A stretch of 39,398 nucleotides of DNA from JBEKVE01 sp049514335. GTDB lineage: Bacteria > Actinomycetota > Acidimicrobiia > Acidimicrobiales > UBA8190. Location: contig JBEKVE010000010.1 in NCBI GenBank assembly GCA_049514335.1, positions 1-39,398 of the forward strand, read 5' to 3'. The notes under the pieces were generated by a model, which saw only the letters and a list, made by a program, of their open reading frames with translations, did no database searches and was not told where the DNA came from. The position numbers were made by a program, and so were the translations under genes. Positions 1-8,114 of this stretch are shown here, piece by piece; the first letter of the stretch is position 1; every line of letters begins with the position of its first letter.

Positions 1-327
1 CGCGGTGGCGAATGCCGCATCGGCGGCGCCGAGGCGCTCGATCTGCTCCGTCGTGGCCCGACTGGCAGCGAGCTCACCCGCAAGTGCCTCCAGCCGGCCG
101 CGCACCTCGTAGAGGTCGCCGATGTCCTCCGCCGTCAGCGCCCGCACCGTCGCGCCCCGGTTCGGAAGCGAGTGGACCAGTCCCTCGGACTGCAGCATCC
201 TGATCGCCTCGCGGATCGGCGTCCGCGACAGCTGCAGATCGTCGGCCAACCGCGTCTCGACGATCCGCTCACCAGGTCGGTACACGCCTTCCACTATTCC
301 CTGGCGGATCTGCTGATACGCGCTCAT
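1..327 (-). CDS. GntR/FadR-family transcriptional regulator (3' end cut by window edge)
   Basis: Only the first 109 codons are present. The N-terminal ~65 residues form a GntR winged helix: a helix starting YQQIRQGIVEG, then RPGERIVETRLADDLQLSRTPIREAI, the typical 'G..L.E..LA..L.VSRTPVREAL' signature, and the wing L..EGLV....NRG..V. The following residues (DIGDLYEVRGRLEALAGELAA) start an all-helical FCD-type effector domain, so FadR subfamily is likely. The ATG at 327 is preceded by a purine-rich AGAGAGA and, further up, a TAACAT -10-like box (complement of 353-358). It diverges from mvaB at 399, so it probably controls that operon and itself; the ligand, perhaps an acyl-CoA or organic acid, is inference. 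Confidence 0.88.
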   Translation of the reverse strand, partial: MSAYQQIRQGIVEGVYRPGERIVETRLADDLQLSRTPIREAIRMLQSEGLVHSLPNRGATVRALTAEDIGDLYEVRGRLEALAGELAASRATTEQIERLGAADAAFATA

Positions 328-398
328 GGCGTTCTCTCTGGGCACTGCTGGCATGTTACCGGCCGAGAGGCGGATCGATTCCGGGAGTTCGGTGGCGA

Positions 399-1364
399 TT
401 GACGACGGGACCGTCGACGGTGACTAGCTCCTATCCGACCTCGAGCGAAGTACGCGAGGTCGGCCCGCGCGACGGCCTGCAGAACGAGTCCCCCATTTCC
501 GTCGACGAGCGCGTGCGCCTCATCGACGCCCTCTCCGCCACCGGGCTGCGAGCCCTCGAGGTCGGATCCTTCGTCAGCCCGAGCGCCGTTCCTCCCATGG
601 CTGGCACCGATCGGGTGCTTGCCGCCATCGCACGGAACCCCGACGTCCGGTACCGGGTGCTCGTGCCCAACCTGCACGGTGCCCGGCTCGCTCTGGAGGC
701 GGGGATCGACGAGCTCGAGGTGGTGGTGAGCGTGTCTCGCACCCACAACATCCGCAATCTCAAGATGTCGGTCGACGACTCCGTGGAGCACATCGCCGCC
801 ATCGTGGAATTGGCGCACGCTGCCGGGGTCCCTGTCGAAGCCATCGTCGCCACCGCCTTCGGCTGCCCCTACGAAGGAGCGATCAGCCCCACACGCACCC
901 GGGACCTGGCCGAGCGTCTCCGCGGCGTCGGAGTCACGACCTTCTCGTTCGCCGACACCACCGGCATGGCCGTGCCGACCTCGATCACCGGTCTCGTCCA
1001 CGTCCTCGACACAGCCGGCGTGGAGCCGTCGGACATCGCCCTCCACCTCCACAACACCCGCGGCACCGGCCTCGCCAACCTGGTGGTCGCCGCCCAGCAC
1101 GGCGTGCGGCGCTTCGACGCGTCGATCGGGGGCCTGGGTGGATGCCCGTTCTCGCCCGGCGCGACCGGCAACATCCCCACGGAGGACGCCGTCTACCTTC
1201 TCGATTCCCTCGGAGCCGACACCGGCGTCGACCTCGACGCCCTCATCGCCGTGTCGCTCGATATCGAGACCGTGATCGGTCGTACCCTTCCCGGTCAGCT
1301 CATGCGCTCGGGTCGGCCATACGCGGCGGCCCCGGTCCCGTCCCCACCCACGACGGCGCCGTGA
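399..1364 (+). CDS. mvaB: Hydroxymethylglutaryl-CoA lyase
   Basis: This TIM-barrel enzyme of the HMGL-like family cleaves (S)-HMG-CoA to acetoacetate and acetyl-CoA, the last step of leucine degradation; related enzymes act on other 3-hydroxy-acyl-CoAs. The diagnostic motifs are visible: VREVGPRDGLQNE near the N-terminus (catalytic Arg-Asp), LHLHNTRG around residues 213-220 (metal-binding His-x-His), and GGLGGCPFSPGATGN around residue 250 with the catalytic Cys. About 320 aa is normal for the bacterial family. The start is uncertain: TTG at 399, or in-frame GTG at 420, both before the first conserved motif. Its TGA overlaps the ATG of the next gene (1364), so it is translationally coupled to the kinase-like gene. 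No 3-methylcrotonyl-CoA carboxylase is in view, so the real substrate is not proven. Confidence 0.92.
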   Translation: MTTGPSTVTSSYPTSSEVREVGPRDGLQNESPISVDERVRLIDALSATGLRALEVGSFVSPSAVPPMAGTDRVLAAIARNPDVRYRVLVPNLHGARLALEAGIDELEVVVSVSRTHNIRNLKMSVDDSVEHIAAIVELAHAAGVPVEAIVATAFGCPYEGAISPTRTRDLAERLRGVGVTTFSFADTTGMAVPTSITGLVHVLDTAGVEPSDIALHLHNTRGTGLANLVVAAQHGVRRFDASIGGLGGCPFSPGATGNIPTEDAVYLLDSLGADTGVDLDALIAVSLDIETVIGRTLPGQLMRSGRPYAAAPVPSPPTTAP

Positions 1365-2440
1365 TGACCACCCTGCCCTTTCGCTCCGCCGCATCGGTCA
1401 CAGCGGAGACCCTGGACGACGTGTTGCGCCAAGCCGGGGTGTTGCACGCCGGCCGGGTCTCCGACGTCACGTCCACACCCATCGGCACCGGCCAGATGGC
1501 CCAATCGGTCCGCCTCACCATCGGCTACGACGGGCCGTCGGACGGACCCACCACGGTGGTGGGGAAGTTCCCGTCCACCAATGCCGACAGCAGGGCGGTC
1601 GGCCGATCGCTGCGTGCGTACGAGATCGAGGCCGGCTTCTACCGGGAGCTTGTGGCCACGGTGGGCGTGCGCGCCCCGGCGTGTCACTTCGTGGGATTCG
1701 ACCCCGCCACCCACGAGTTCGCCCTGCTGCTCGAGGACCTGGCCCCGGCCGAGGCCGGCGACCAACTGGAGGGCTGCGGGGCGGATCTCGCCGCCCGTGT
1801 CCTCAGCCAGGCGGTCAGCTTCCACGCCCCGCGCTGGGGGGACCCGTCCCTGAAGCGGGTGGACTGGCTCAACCGCTCCTCGCCCGGAGCGGCAGCGACG
1901 ATGGCCAACCTGGTGCGCTCGCTCCTGCCAGGATTCGTGGAACGCTACGGAGCGAGCCTCGATCCCACGACGCTCGACGCGCTGGCGCTCAGCGTGGAGC
2001 ACGTCGAGCGATGGTGGCAGGGGATCGGTGGCCCGCACACCCTGTTCCACGGCGACCTCCGGCTCGACAACCTGCTCATCGACCCCGTCCAGGAGACGGT
2101 AGCGGTCGTCGACTGGCAGACGCTGGTGCTGGGCAACGGCGTGGCCGATGTCAGCTACTTCATCGGTGGGAACCTCCTCCCCGACGAGCGGCGCCGAGTG
2201 GAGGGCGACCTCGTCCGCGGCTATCACCACGAGCTGGTCGCCGCCGGCGTCGACCTGTCGTGGGACGAGTGCTGGCGCCGCTACCGCCACGGGTCGTGGT
2301 ACGGGGCATTCCTCGCTATCGTCGCCTCCATGCTGGTGGAGCGCACCGAACGCGGCGACCGGATGTTCGTCACCGACGCCGACCGCCATGTCCGCCACGC
2401 CCTCGACCTCGACGCCATGTCCGTGATCGGGGAGCCATGA
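1364..2440 (+). CDS. APH/choline-kinase-like phosphotransferase family protein
   Basis: This 358-aa protein has the protein-kinase-like fold of aminoglycoside/choline phosphotransferases. Visible motifs are the catalytic loop LFHGDLRLDNLLID (around residue 228, HGDxxxxN) and the metal-binding VAVVDWQ (D after a beta strand, around residue 247). The N-terminal lobe has VVGKFPS, a likely nucleotide-binding Lys strand. The ATG at 1364 overlaps the mvaB stop codon by one base, and the gene ends in an ATGA overlap with the next gene, so the three are one operon. Actinobacterial relatives of this type are often found near acyl-CoA metabolism genes, and the ACAD10/11 kinase domain phosphorylates 4-hydroxyacyl-CoA. 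By analogy it may phosphorylate a hydroxylated acid or lipid rather than an antibiotic. The substrate is unknown. Confidence 0.85.
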   Translation: MTTLPFRSAASVTAETLDDVLRQAGVLHAGRVSDVTSTPIGTGQMAQSVRLTIGYDGPSDGPTTVVGKFPSTNADSRAVGRSLRAYEIEAGFYRELVATVGVRAPACHFVGFDPATHEFALLLEDLAPAEAGDQLEGCGADLAARVLSQAVSFHAPRWGDPSLKRVDWLNRSSPGAAATMANLVRSLLPGFVERYGASLDPTTLDALALSVEHVERWWQGIGGPHTLFHGDLRLDNLLIDPVQETVAVVDWQTLVLGNGVADVSYFIGGNLLPDERRRVEGDLVRGYHHELVAAGVDLSWDECWRRYRHGSWYGAFLAIVASMLVERTERGDRMFVTDADRHVRHALDLDAMSVIGEP

Positions 2441-3390
2441 CCGACGTGCACAACACCGAGCCGCCCGTGGTGGCCGTCACCGACGAGGGCCGCCACTCCG
2501 CCGGGGAAGAGACGCTGTGGAACGAGTCCTGGTACTGCGACGTGGCCGATCCGTCGCAACGGTGGGGGGCGTATCTGCGCCTCGGGCTGTACCCCAACCG
2601 GAACCAGACGTGGCTGCATGTCACCGTCGCTGGTCGCGACCGCCCGCTCACCTTCTTGGCCGACGACAGGGCCCCTCTCGTGACGGGCGACGAGCTCGTA
2701 CAGCAGACACCCCAGTGGACGACACGATTGGAGACGGTGTCGGCACTGAAGGTTTGGCGGGTGACGGCACGGATGACGGCCGAGCAGTTCGACGACCCCC
2801 GGGCCGTCTTCCGGCGCGAGCGGGGGACGCCGGTCGAGGTCGATGTGGACCTCACCTGGACCAGCGTGGCTCCCCCGTACCACTACGGACTCACCACCCG
2901 CTACGAGGTATCGGCCCGGGTGATCGGGACCATCCGGATCGGTGACGAGACGATCGCCGTCGATGCCGGCGGGCAGCGTGACCATTCCTGGGGGGTGCGG
3001 GACTGGTGGGCCTTCGGATGGTGCTGGTCGGCGGGAACCCTCGAGGACGGTACGGCCTTCCACCTCTCCGACATCCGCTTCGGCACCGACTCGACGGGCT
3101 TCGGGTACGTCGTGACGCCCGACGGGCGGCTCACCCCGGCGCGGGAGATCAGCGCCTCGGAGGAGCTCGACGGCGACTCGGTCCCCGTCAGTGCCGCACT
3201 CGCCGTGGAGCCCGGGGATCTGCGCATGACCCTCGTCCCCGTCTCACTCAGCCCCATCCTGTTCGACGACGGCACCGGTCGGGTGGCCCGCATGTCGCGT
3301 GTGCTGTGCCGTTACGAGACGGAGGACGGCCGCGTCGGGAGCGGCTGGACGGAGTGGAACTTTCCGTGGGCACCTGCGCATCCGGCGTAG
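2437..3390 (+). CDS. DUF7064/DUF7065-like beta-barrel protein
   Basis: The 317-aa product starts at the ATG overlapping the upstream stop (ATGA). It resembles the actinobacterial proteins assigned to DUF7064/DUF7065, which look like two-lobed lipocalin (AttH/CrtC/Svf1-like) barrels. Evidence is the beta-rich, aromatic-rich sequence (WNESWYCDVADPSQRWGAYL near the N-terminus) and the conserved segment GQRDHSWGVRDWW around residue 177, a hallmark of these proteins. No signal peptide or membrane segment is seen, so it is probably cytoplasmic. Family members commonly accompany phosphotransferase-family genes, as here; their biochemical role is not established. Hydrophobic ligand binding or isomerisation is only a structural guess. 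It ends 18 bp before the convergent dioxygenase gene. Confidence 0.7.
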   Translation: MTDVHNTEPPVVAVTDEGRHSAGEETLWNESWYCDVADPSQRWGAYLRLGLYPNRNQTWLHVTVAGRDRPLTFLADDRAPLVTGDELVQQTPQWTTRLETVSALKVWRVTARMTAEQFDDPRAVFRRERGTPVEVDVDLTWTSVAPPYHYGLTTRYEVSARVIGTIRIGDETIAVDAGGQRDHSWGVRDWWAFGWCWSAGTLEDGTAFHLSDIRFGTDSTGFGYVVTPDGRLTPAREISASEELDGDSVPVSAALAVEPGDLRMTLVPVSLSPILFDDGTGRVARMSRVLCRYETEDGRVGSGWTEWNFPWAPAHPA

Positions 3391-3408
3391 CGGCCGGCCT
3401 GGCGGGTC

Positions 3409-4185
3409 CTACGGGTGGGTACAGGCTGACACGGCTGACGGCGCAGCCACTCGCACTTCCGTTCCCTCGAAGTCGGCGAGCGTGCTGATCCGGAACCGCT
3501 TGTCCTTGGCCGTCGAGCTCTCCATCTCGACTCGGCGCGCCGCGTAGTAGCGGTCACGTCCGTACCCCTCCTCGACCGGCGCATAGCTCGCCACCAGCAC
3601 CCGGCGCGACGAGGAACTCGTGTTGGCCTCGCTGAAGTGCGGCGCCAAGCCGCCGATGCACACGGCGTCACCGGGAGCGAGGGGAATGGGCTCCCATCGG
3701 AGTGCCGACGCCACCTCGGATCGGACCACGCCGCGGTCGTCGGTCGGGAGCAGCTCCTCCACGCCGTCGGCGAGCCACAGGCATCCCGAGGCTGCGGAAC
3801 ACTCGTCGACGGCCACGAGGATGGACAGGACGTTTCCCACGCCCGGATAGGCCAGGGCGTCCTGGTGGGGACTGAATCCCGCGCCGCCGGGCTGCTTGTA
3901 GTTGAGCTTGTCCTTGAAGGCGATGACGTCGACCCCGAGAGCCTCGGCGGCCAGCATCCGCAAGGGCCCGGCAACGAGGGCGGCGAATCCGTCGTGGCAG
4001 GCCGAGACGTTCTCTGTGCGACAGATCGCCTCGCCGTCGGCCGTCTGTTCGGCGTAGTGGCCCCATACGTGGCTACCGACGGGCCAAGCCTCCATTTGCG
4101 ACGTCCATGCCCGGAGGTTCCGCAGGTCGGGGCCGCGCACGACCCCCCGACGGATCGCGGGCTGCGCGCTGGTGGAGGCGCTCAC
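3409..4185 (-). CDS. Phytanoyl-CoA dioxygenase (PhyH) family protein
   Basis: This is a non-haem Fe(II)/2-oxoglutarate-dependent oxygenase. The iron-binding triad is recognisable: H-x-D in FSPHQDALAY (around residue 116) and the distal His in GLAPHFSEANTS, followed by SSRRVLV, whose Arg would bind 2-oxoglutarate. KDKLNYKQPGG upstream of the HxD is also typical of PhyH proteins. I chose the GTG at 4185 (258 aa). A longer ORF reaches an ATG at 4302 but would overlap the upstream gene by 68 nt and adds a low-complexity Arg-rich leader with no family features. The start lacks a strong Shine-Dalgarno sequence. It lies downstream of and on the same strand as the flavodoxin-like gene, so the two may be co-transcribed. 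Substrate unknown. Confidence 0.85.
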   Translation of the reverse strand: MSASTSAQPAIRRGVVRGPDLRNLRAWTSQMEAWPVGSHVWGHYAEQTADGEAICRTENVSACHDGFAALVAGPLRMLAAEALGVDVIAFKDKLNYKQPGGAGFSPHQDALAYPGVGNVLSILVAVDECSAASGCLWLADGVEELLPTDDRGVVRSEVASALRWEPIPLAPGDAVCIGGLAPHFSEANTSSSSRRVLVASYAPVEEGYGRDRYYAARRVEMESSTAKDKRFRISTLADFEGTEVRVAAPSAVSACTHP

Positions 4186-4234
4186 AGCGTCAGACTGTAC
4201 GCCCCGGGCCCGGGCTCGCCATCGGTTGGCCCGA

Positions 4235-4981
4235 TCAGCGATAGTCCGGATTGGGGAAGTCGAAGTGGCACCCGGCGTCCCATGCCGATCGCTGATTGCC
4301 ATGGGCTGGGATCCCGCCGGCCTCCTTGAGCATCCGGGCGAGGTGCAGCAGGTTCCAGGTCATGAACGTGGTGTTGCGGTTGGTGAAGTCGTTCTCCGGA
4401 CCTCCGGACCCCGGATCGAGGTACGACGGGCCCGGGCCGGCCTCCCCGATCCACCCTGCGTCTGCCTGCGGCGGGATGACGTAGCCGAGGTGTTGCAGGG
4501 AGTACAGCACGTTCATGGCACAGTGCTTGACGCCGTCCTCGTTTCCGGTGACAAGACAGCCGCCCACACGGCCGTAGTAGGCGTACTGGCCACGGTCGTT
4601 CAAAAGATGAGAGTTGCCATAGAGACGCTCGATGACCTTGGTGCACACCGATGACTTCTCGCCCAGCCAGATCGGGGTGCAGAGCACGAGGATGTCGGAC
4701 TCCATGACGAGAGTGGCGATGGCCGGCCAGGCATCTTGCTCCCACCCATGCTCGGTCATGTCCGGCCATACGCCTGTGGCGATGTCGTGATCGATGGCGC
4801 GCACGGCCTCGACCGTCACCCCCTGGCGACGCATGATCTCCATCGAGATCGACGCCAGGCCCTCCGTGTGGGACAGCTCCGGCGACCGTTTGAGCGTGCA
4901 GTTGACGAACAACGCCCGCAGGCCGGAGAAATCCCACTGGGTCTGCCCGCACAGCTCCTCCTGCATGGCATTGAGGTGCAT
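4235..4981 (-). CDS. NADPH-dependent FMN reductase / flavodoxin-fold family protein
   Basis: The 248-aa protein has a flavodoxin-like fold: a first beta strand LRALFVNCTLKRSPE leading into the phosphate-binding loop, then DILVLCTPIWLGEKSSVCTKVIERL, the 'P.w.g..s...K..ierl' flavin-binding segment of this family, and GGCLVTGNEDGVKHC for the third binding loop. It probably binds FMN and reduces a quinone, flavin or xenobiotic with NAD(P)H. The ATG at 4981 is preferred over ATG 5005 because GGGAGG sits 7 nt upstream. It is followed 49 bp later by the PhyH-type oxygenase gene; whether the reductase serves it is not clear, since PhyH enzymes use 2-oxoglutarate rather than flavin reductants. Confidence 0.85.
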   Translation of the reverse strand: MHLNAMQEELCGQTQWDFSGLRALFVNCTLKRSPELSHTEGLASISMEIMRRQGVTVEAVRAIDHDIATGVWPDMTEHGWEQDAWPAIATLVMESDILVLCTPIWLGEKSSVCTKVIERLYGNSHLLNDRGQYAYYGRVGGCLVTGNEDGVKHCAMNVLYSLQHLGYVIPPQADAGWIGEAGPGPSYLDPGSGGPENDFTNRNTTFMTWNLLHLARMLKEAGGIPAHGNQRSAWDAGCHFDFPNPDYR

Positions 4982-5125
4982 CGAGGTCCTCCCAGCTCGG
5001 CTCATTGACGATCAGTGTCTCTCAGACCGTGGGCAATGGTCGAAACGACACGTCGTTGCCATGTCCTCCGCCATCCGGCGGCGGCACCCGCGATGCATGC
5101 GGGCGCCGCCGCCGGCACGGACGGG

Positions 5126-6283
5126 CTAGGAGGCGACGATGCCTTCGCCCCCGACCGCATCGGACACGGTGACCGACCCGATCTTGGTGAGGCTGCCGTC
5201 GGAGCTCACCTGGAACTCGTCGACGATCCCGTTCCCTCCGGTCTGGACGTACAGGAACTGTCCATTGGCGGTGGCCGCGCTGTCAACGGCGCCGGCGTCG
5301 GTGGGGGTCGACCCGAGCAGCGTCAATTGCCCGTTGGCACTCGACTGGTATCCACTCGTCGAGTTGCTGGCGGTGTTGCCGGTGAAGAAGTACTGACCGG
5401 CGGGCGTCACCCAGCACAGACCGGGCTGCCCGTTGGGCAACGAGTCGATCTGGGTGATGGTGCCGTCGCGGTGCAGCCTGAAGGTCACCACCGCGCTCGG
5501 CCCAGCTTCACCGATCACGAGGTGCCCTGCCTGGTCGAAGGTGATGGCGAATGGGACCGTGCCGGGCTCGGAGCTCACCACAGGGGAGGCCGAGAGCCGG
5601 CCGTCCCACCCCACACCGAACACATCGACGTCGTTCCCGACGGCGTTGGCCTTCGTCGTCACGATGAGCTGCGATCCGTCGGGCGAGAATGCCACCTGCC
5701 CCGGCGTGTGGGTGAACTGCGTTGTGTCGGTGGGGATCGTGAGGCCGAGACTGCGTGTGGATCCCCAGATCCGCTGCAACCGGTCACCGGCCACCCAGTA
5801 CCCCGACACGCTCCCACCGTTCTCGGCGTTGAGCACGTAGACCAGATTGCCGTGGACGGCGATGCTCACCGGGAAGGTGCCGCCCGAGCTCACCACCTGG
5901 TGCAGACCGAGCTGGTCACCGTAGACGGAGAACACCGACACCGTGTTGCTACCGGCGTTCACTGCATAGAGGAGCCCGTGCGCCGGATCCAAGGCGAGAG
6001 AGCCCTGCGAGCCGAGGTGGTCGACGGCAGAGCCGTTGAGTACGCCGCCCAATCCGCCGGTGGGGTAGGTGCCGGCCAGTGTCAGGGTGCCGTCGTGGCT
6101 CCGGTGGTAGGCGACGATCTGGTTTCCCGTCGTGCTGTCGGTCTGGACGAAGACGGCATGGTCGGCACCGCCTCCGCCGTATCCTCCCGATGGAGGCCCT
6201 TCTGCTCCAGCCTCGGGCGCGACCCAGGCCGAGAGCCCGAGAACCGCTCCGGCGCCGAGCGCCAGACGGGTGAGTCTCCTCAT
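5126..6283 (-). CDS. Secreted lactonase-like seven-bladed beta-propeller protein
   Basis: The 385-aa product begins with a Sec-type signal peptide (MRRLTRLALGAGAVLGLSAW, then VAPEAGAEG with likely cleavage after AxA). The mature part consists of repeated blades: 'GHLVIGEAGPSAVVTFRLHRDGTITQ', 'NLVYVLNAENGGSVSGYWV' and 'GLLYAVNAGSNTVSVFSV' are equivalent strands. This pattern matches the 6-phosphogluconolactonase/YncE-like propeller superfamily. Secretion makes cytosolic phosphogluconolactonase activity unlikely; an extracellular lactonase or binding role is inference. The start is well supported by AAGGAG 7 nt upstream of ATG 6283. It diverges from the ECF sigma gene across a 230-bp region carrying a 9-bp inverted repeat, which suggests possible control by that sigma factor. 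Confidence 0.85.
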   Translation of the reverse strand: MRRLTRLALGAGAVLGLSAWVAPEAGAEGPPSGGYGGGGADHAVFVQTDSTTGNQIVAYHRSHDGTLTLAGTYPTGGLGGVLNGSAVDHLGSQGSLALDPAHGLLYAVNAGSNTVSVFSVYGDQLGLHQVVSSGGTFPVSIAVHGNLVYVLNAENGGSVSGYWVAGDRLQRIWGSTRSLGLTIPTDTTQFTHTPGQVAFSPDGSQLIVTTKANAVGNDVDVFGVGWDGRLSASPVVSSEPGTVPFAITFDQAGHLVIGEAGPSAVVTFRLHRDGTITQIDSLPNGQPGLCWVTPAGQYFFTGNTASNSTSGYQSSANGQLTLLGSTPTDAGAVDSAATANGQFLYVQTGGNGIVDEFQVSSDGSLTKIGSVTVSDAVGGEGIVAS

Positions 6284-6337
6284 TGCGTCTCCTTGTCGTT
6301 TGAGGGTGTCGACATACAGTCCCGGAAAGGGTGCGAA

Positions 6338-6388
6338 GCGTTACGTTTGTGCCTGCACCAGACCATCGGGCCCTGCCCTACGTAACGC
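6338..6388. promoter_or_regulatory. Inverted repeat between the propeller gene and the ECF sigma gene
   Basis: GCGTTACGT at 6338-6346 and its exact complement ACGTAACGC at 6380-6388 are separated by 33 bp (centres 42 bp apart, about four helical turns). They sit between the divergent gene starts at 6283 (-) and 6514 (+). The pair could be two binding sites of a regulator, or a shared promoter element read outward on both strands. No T-rich tail follows, and the loop is long, so a terminator is unlikely. Confidence 0.4.
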
Positions 6389-6500
6389 CTGGCGGACTGC
6401 GGAGGACTGAAGAGCGTGCCCAGACGGCAGACGGTCGGGAAGGACCCAGGACACAGCGGCTGTGGCCGGTGGGCGCGACCTGAACCGGGTCGTGGGGTCC

Positions 6501-6506
6501 TACGCT
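6501..6506 (+). promoter_or_regulatory. -10 box of a leaderless promoter for the ECF sigma gene
   Basis: TACGCT lies 7 nt before the GTG at 6514, placing transcription start at or next to the start codon. GAAC at 6482-6485, about 15 bp upstream of the box, resembles the GAAC-type -35 element of ECF promoters, so autoregulation is possible. Confidence 0.45.
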
Positions 6507-6513
6507 TCGCCCC

Positions 6514-7101
6514 GTGGAGATGGATGGTGAGCTGCTCAGCCGGGTCAGAACCGGCGACGAGGAGGCATTCGTGATGCTGGTGGCCCGCTACCAGCAGTCC
6601 ATGTTCCGTCTCGCCTGCTCCATGGTCTCCAATCCCGCCGTTGCCGAAGAGGCGGTCCAGGACACATGGCTGGGCGTGGTCCGCGGCATCGAGCGCTTCG
6701 AGGGCCGTTCGTCGTTCAAGACCTGGCTCTTTCGCATCCTCGTCAACCGCACCCGCTCCGCCGCCTCACGTGAGCCATGGGATGAGCCGATCGAGACGCT
6801 CTGGACGGTCGATCCGGGTCGGTTCGACGGACTGGGCCAGTGGGCCGACCCCCTCGACCGGTGGACAGATGACAGCGAGGACCGTCTCGACGCCGCCGCC
6901 TGGGCACCGATTCTCAAGTCCGCCCTTGACGCGTTGCCACCCCGGCAGCGCCAGGTGGTCATGTTGCGCGACGTCGAGGGCCTCACGCACGACGAGGCGT
7001 GCGCCGTCCTCGGGATCAGCGTGGGCAACCAGCGCATCCTGCTCCACCGGGGACGGGCCCGCCTGCGGGCGGTCCTGGACGCCGAGCTGGGGAAGGGCTG
7101 A
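6514..7101 (+). CDS. ECF-family RNA polymerase sigma factor
   Basis: The 195-aa protein has the two domains of an extracytoplasmic-function sigma factor. Region 2 spans about residues 10-80: DEEAFVMLVARYQQSMFRLA, then AEEAVQDTWLGVVRGIERFEG and FKTWLFRILVNRTRS, the usual 'A.D..QetFl...r....F.g.sl.tWL..Ia.N' pattern. Region 4 spans about residues 130-190: LDALPPRQRQVVMLRDVEGLTHDEACAVLGIS with the recognition helix NQRILLHRGRARLR. An acidic linker joins them. The GTG at 6514 fits a leaderless transcript; ATG 6520 is an alternative. A zinc-finger anti-sigma gene starts 2 nt after the stop codon, the expected cognate partner. The sensed signal cannot be read from the sequence. Confidence 0.95.
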   Translation: MEMDGELLSRVRTGDEEAFVMLVARYQQSMFRLACSMVSNPAVAEEAVQDTWLGVVRGIERFEGRSSFKTWLFRILVNRTRSAASREPWDEPIETLWTVDPGRFDGLGQWADPLDRWTDDSEDRLDAAAWAPILKSALDALPPRQRQVVMLRDVEGLTHDEACAVLGISVGNQRILLHRGRARLRAVLDAELGKG

Positions 7102-7103
7102 CC

Positions 7104-7358
7104 GTGCTGTCGCTCCGGCGGAAAGACATCGTGTGCCAACAGGCGGTGGAGCTCGTCACCGAGTATCTCGAAGGGGCACTCTCGCGCCGGGACCGACGCC
7201 GGTTCGAGGCTCATCTCAAGGCCTGTCCCAACTGTGCCGCCTACTTGGAGCAGATCAGGATGACGATCCGGGTGACCGGTGCGATCGAGCCCGACGACCT
7301 GTCGGCACAGGCGCGACAGGATCTGACCGATCTCTATCGGCGCTGGCGCTCCGAGTAG
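7104..7358 (+). CDS. Zinc-finger (zf-HC2) anti-sigma factor
   Basis: The 84-aa protein begins with GTG two nucleotides after the sigma-factor stop. It contains the ZAS zinc-binding signature: an early Cys (DIVCQQAVELVTEYLEGAL), then FEAHLKACPNCAAYLEQ with His-x3-Cys-x2-Cys. Such proteins bind region 2/4 of their ECF sigma factor and hold it inactive until a redox or envelope signal disrupts the complex. There is no transmembrane segment, so this is a soluble, cytoplasmic version. A signal sensed inside the cell (possibly thiol oxidation at the zinc site) is therefore more likely than proteolysis at the membrane; that is inference. The C-terminal 35 residues are helical and charged. Confidence 0.88.
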   Translation: MLSLRRKDIVCQQAVELVTEYLEGALSRRDRRRFEAHLKACPNCAAYLEQIRMTIRVTGAIEPDDLSAQARQDLTDLYRRWRSE

Positions 7359-7409
7359 GCGCCGTCCGCCGACGGGTGTGCGAGGCTGCTCGTCGCCAGG
7401 AGGTGATCT

Positions 7410-8114
7410 GTGGAACCGATGAACGAGGATTGGGAGCGTGCCGTCGCCGTCGTGGCCCACCCCGATGACCTCGAGTACGGGGCGGCCAGTGCCGTGGCCC
7501 GGTGGACCTCCCAGGGCAAGGCGGTCTCCTACGTCCTGGCCACGAGCGGCGAGGCGGGCATCGCCGGGATGGCGCCCGAGAAGACCAGGCCACTACGCGA
7601 GGAGGAGCAGCACCGCAGTGCGGCCGTCGTCGGGGTCGAGCACGTCGAGTTCCTCGGCCACCCCAACGGGGCGGTCGAATACGGCCTCGCACTCCGGCGA
7701 GACCTGGCCGGGGTCATCCGGCGGCTTCGCCCCGAAGTGGTGATCGGCATGAACTTCGACCTGACATGGGGCGAGAGCGGCAGCGTCAACCATGCCGATC
7801 ACCGGGCGGTCGGGCTGGCCGTTCTCGATGCCTGTCGCGACGCGGCCAACGAATGGGTGTTCTCCGAGCTCGGTGCACCCTGGGCCGGGATCAAGGCCAC
7901 CTACATCGCCGGCACCGAGCGCGCCACCCACTACGTCGACGTGACCGGCACCATCGACCGTGGTGTCTCCTCCCTACGGGAGCACCGGGCCTATATCGAA
8001 GGGCTCGGCACGGACTTCGACCCCGACGAGTTCCTGCGGAACATCGCCGGCTACGCCGGCATGGCCGCCGGATGCGAGTACGCCGTGCTGTTCCAATCCT
8101 TCAACGCGCTGTAG
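7410..8114 (+). CDS. PIG-L family deacetylase (LmbE-like)
   Basis: The 234-aa protein carries the LmbE/PIG-L zinc hydrolase motifs: VVAHPDDLEYGA near residue 15 (AHPDDxE, metal and base residues) and NHADHRAVG around residue 129 (second metal-binding His). SNVDHRAVG-like and TSGEAG elements are also as expected. Members deacetylate N-acetyl sugars such as GlcNAc-inositol (MshB), or mycothiol conjugates (Mca); this one is shorter than MshB or Mca (about 300 aa), so neither name is assigned. The GTG at 7410 follows AGGAGG by 6-7 nt, a strong ribosome site; ATG at 7419 is the alternative. It lies 51 bp after the anti-sigma gene on the same strand and could belong to that regulon. Confidence 0.9.
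   Translation: MEPMNEDWERAVAVVAHPDDLEYGAASAVARWTSQGKAVSYVLATSGEAGIAGMAPEKTRPLREEEQHRSAAVVGVEHVEFLGHPNGAVEYGLALRRDLAGVIRRLRPEVVIGMNFDLTWGESGSVNHADHRAVGLAVLDACRDAANEWVFSELGAPWAGIKATYIAGTERATHYVDVTGTIDRGVSSLREHRAYIEGLGTDFDPDEFLRNIAGYAGMAAGCEYAVLFQSFNAL

Noticed and set aside
324..1394. 356-codon minus-strand frame opposite mvaB
   Set aside because: Antisense to a convincing HMG-CoA lyase; composition is His/Gly/Arg/Asp-rich with no domain.
7410..8114. Calling the PIG-L gene mshB or mca
   Set aside because: The AHPDD and HADH motifs fit the whole family, the protein is clearly shorter than MshB or Mca, and there is no mycothiol gene nearby.
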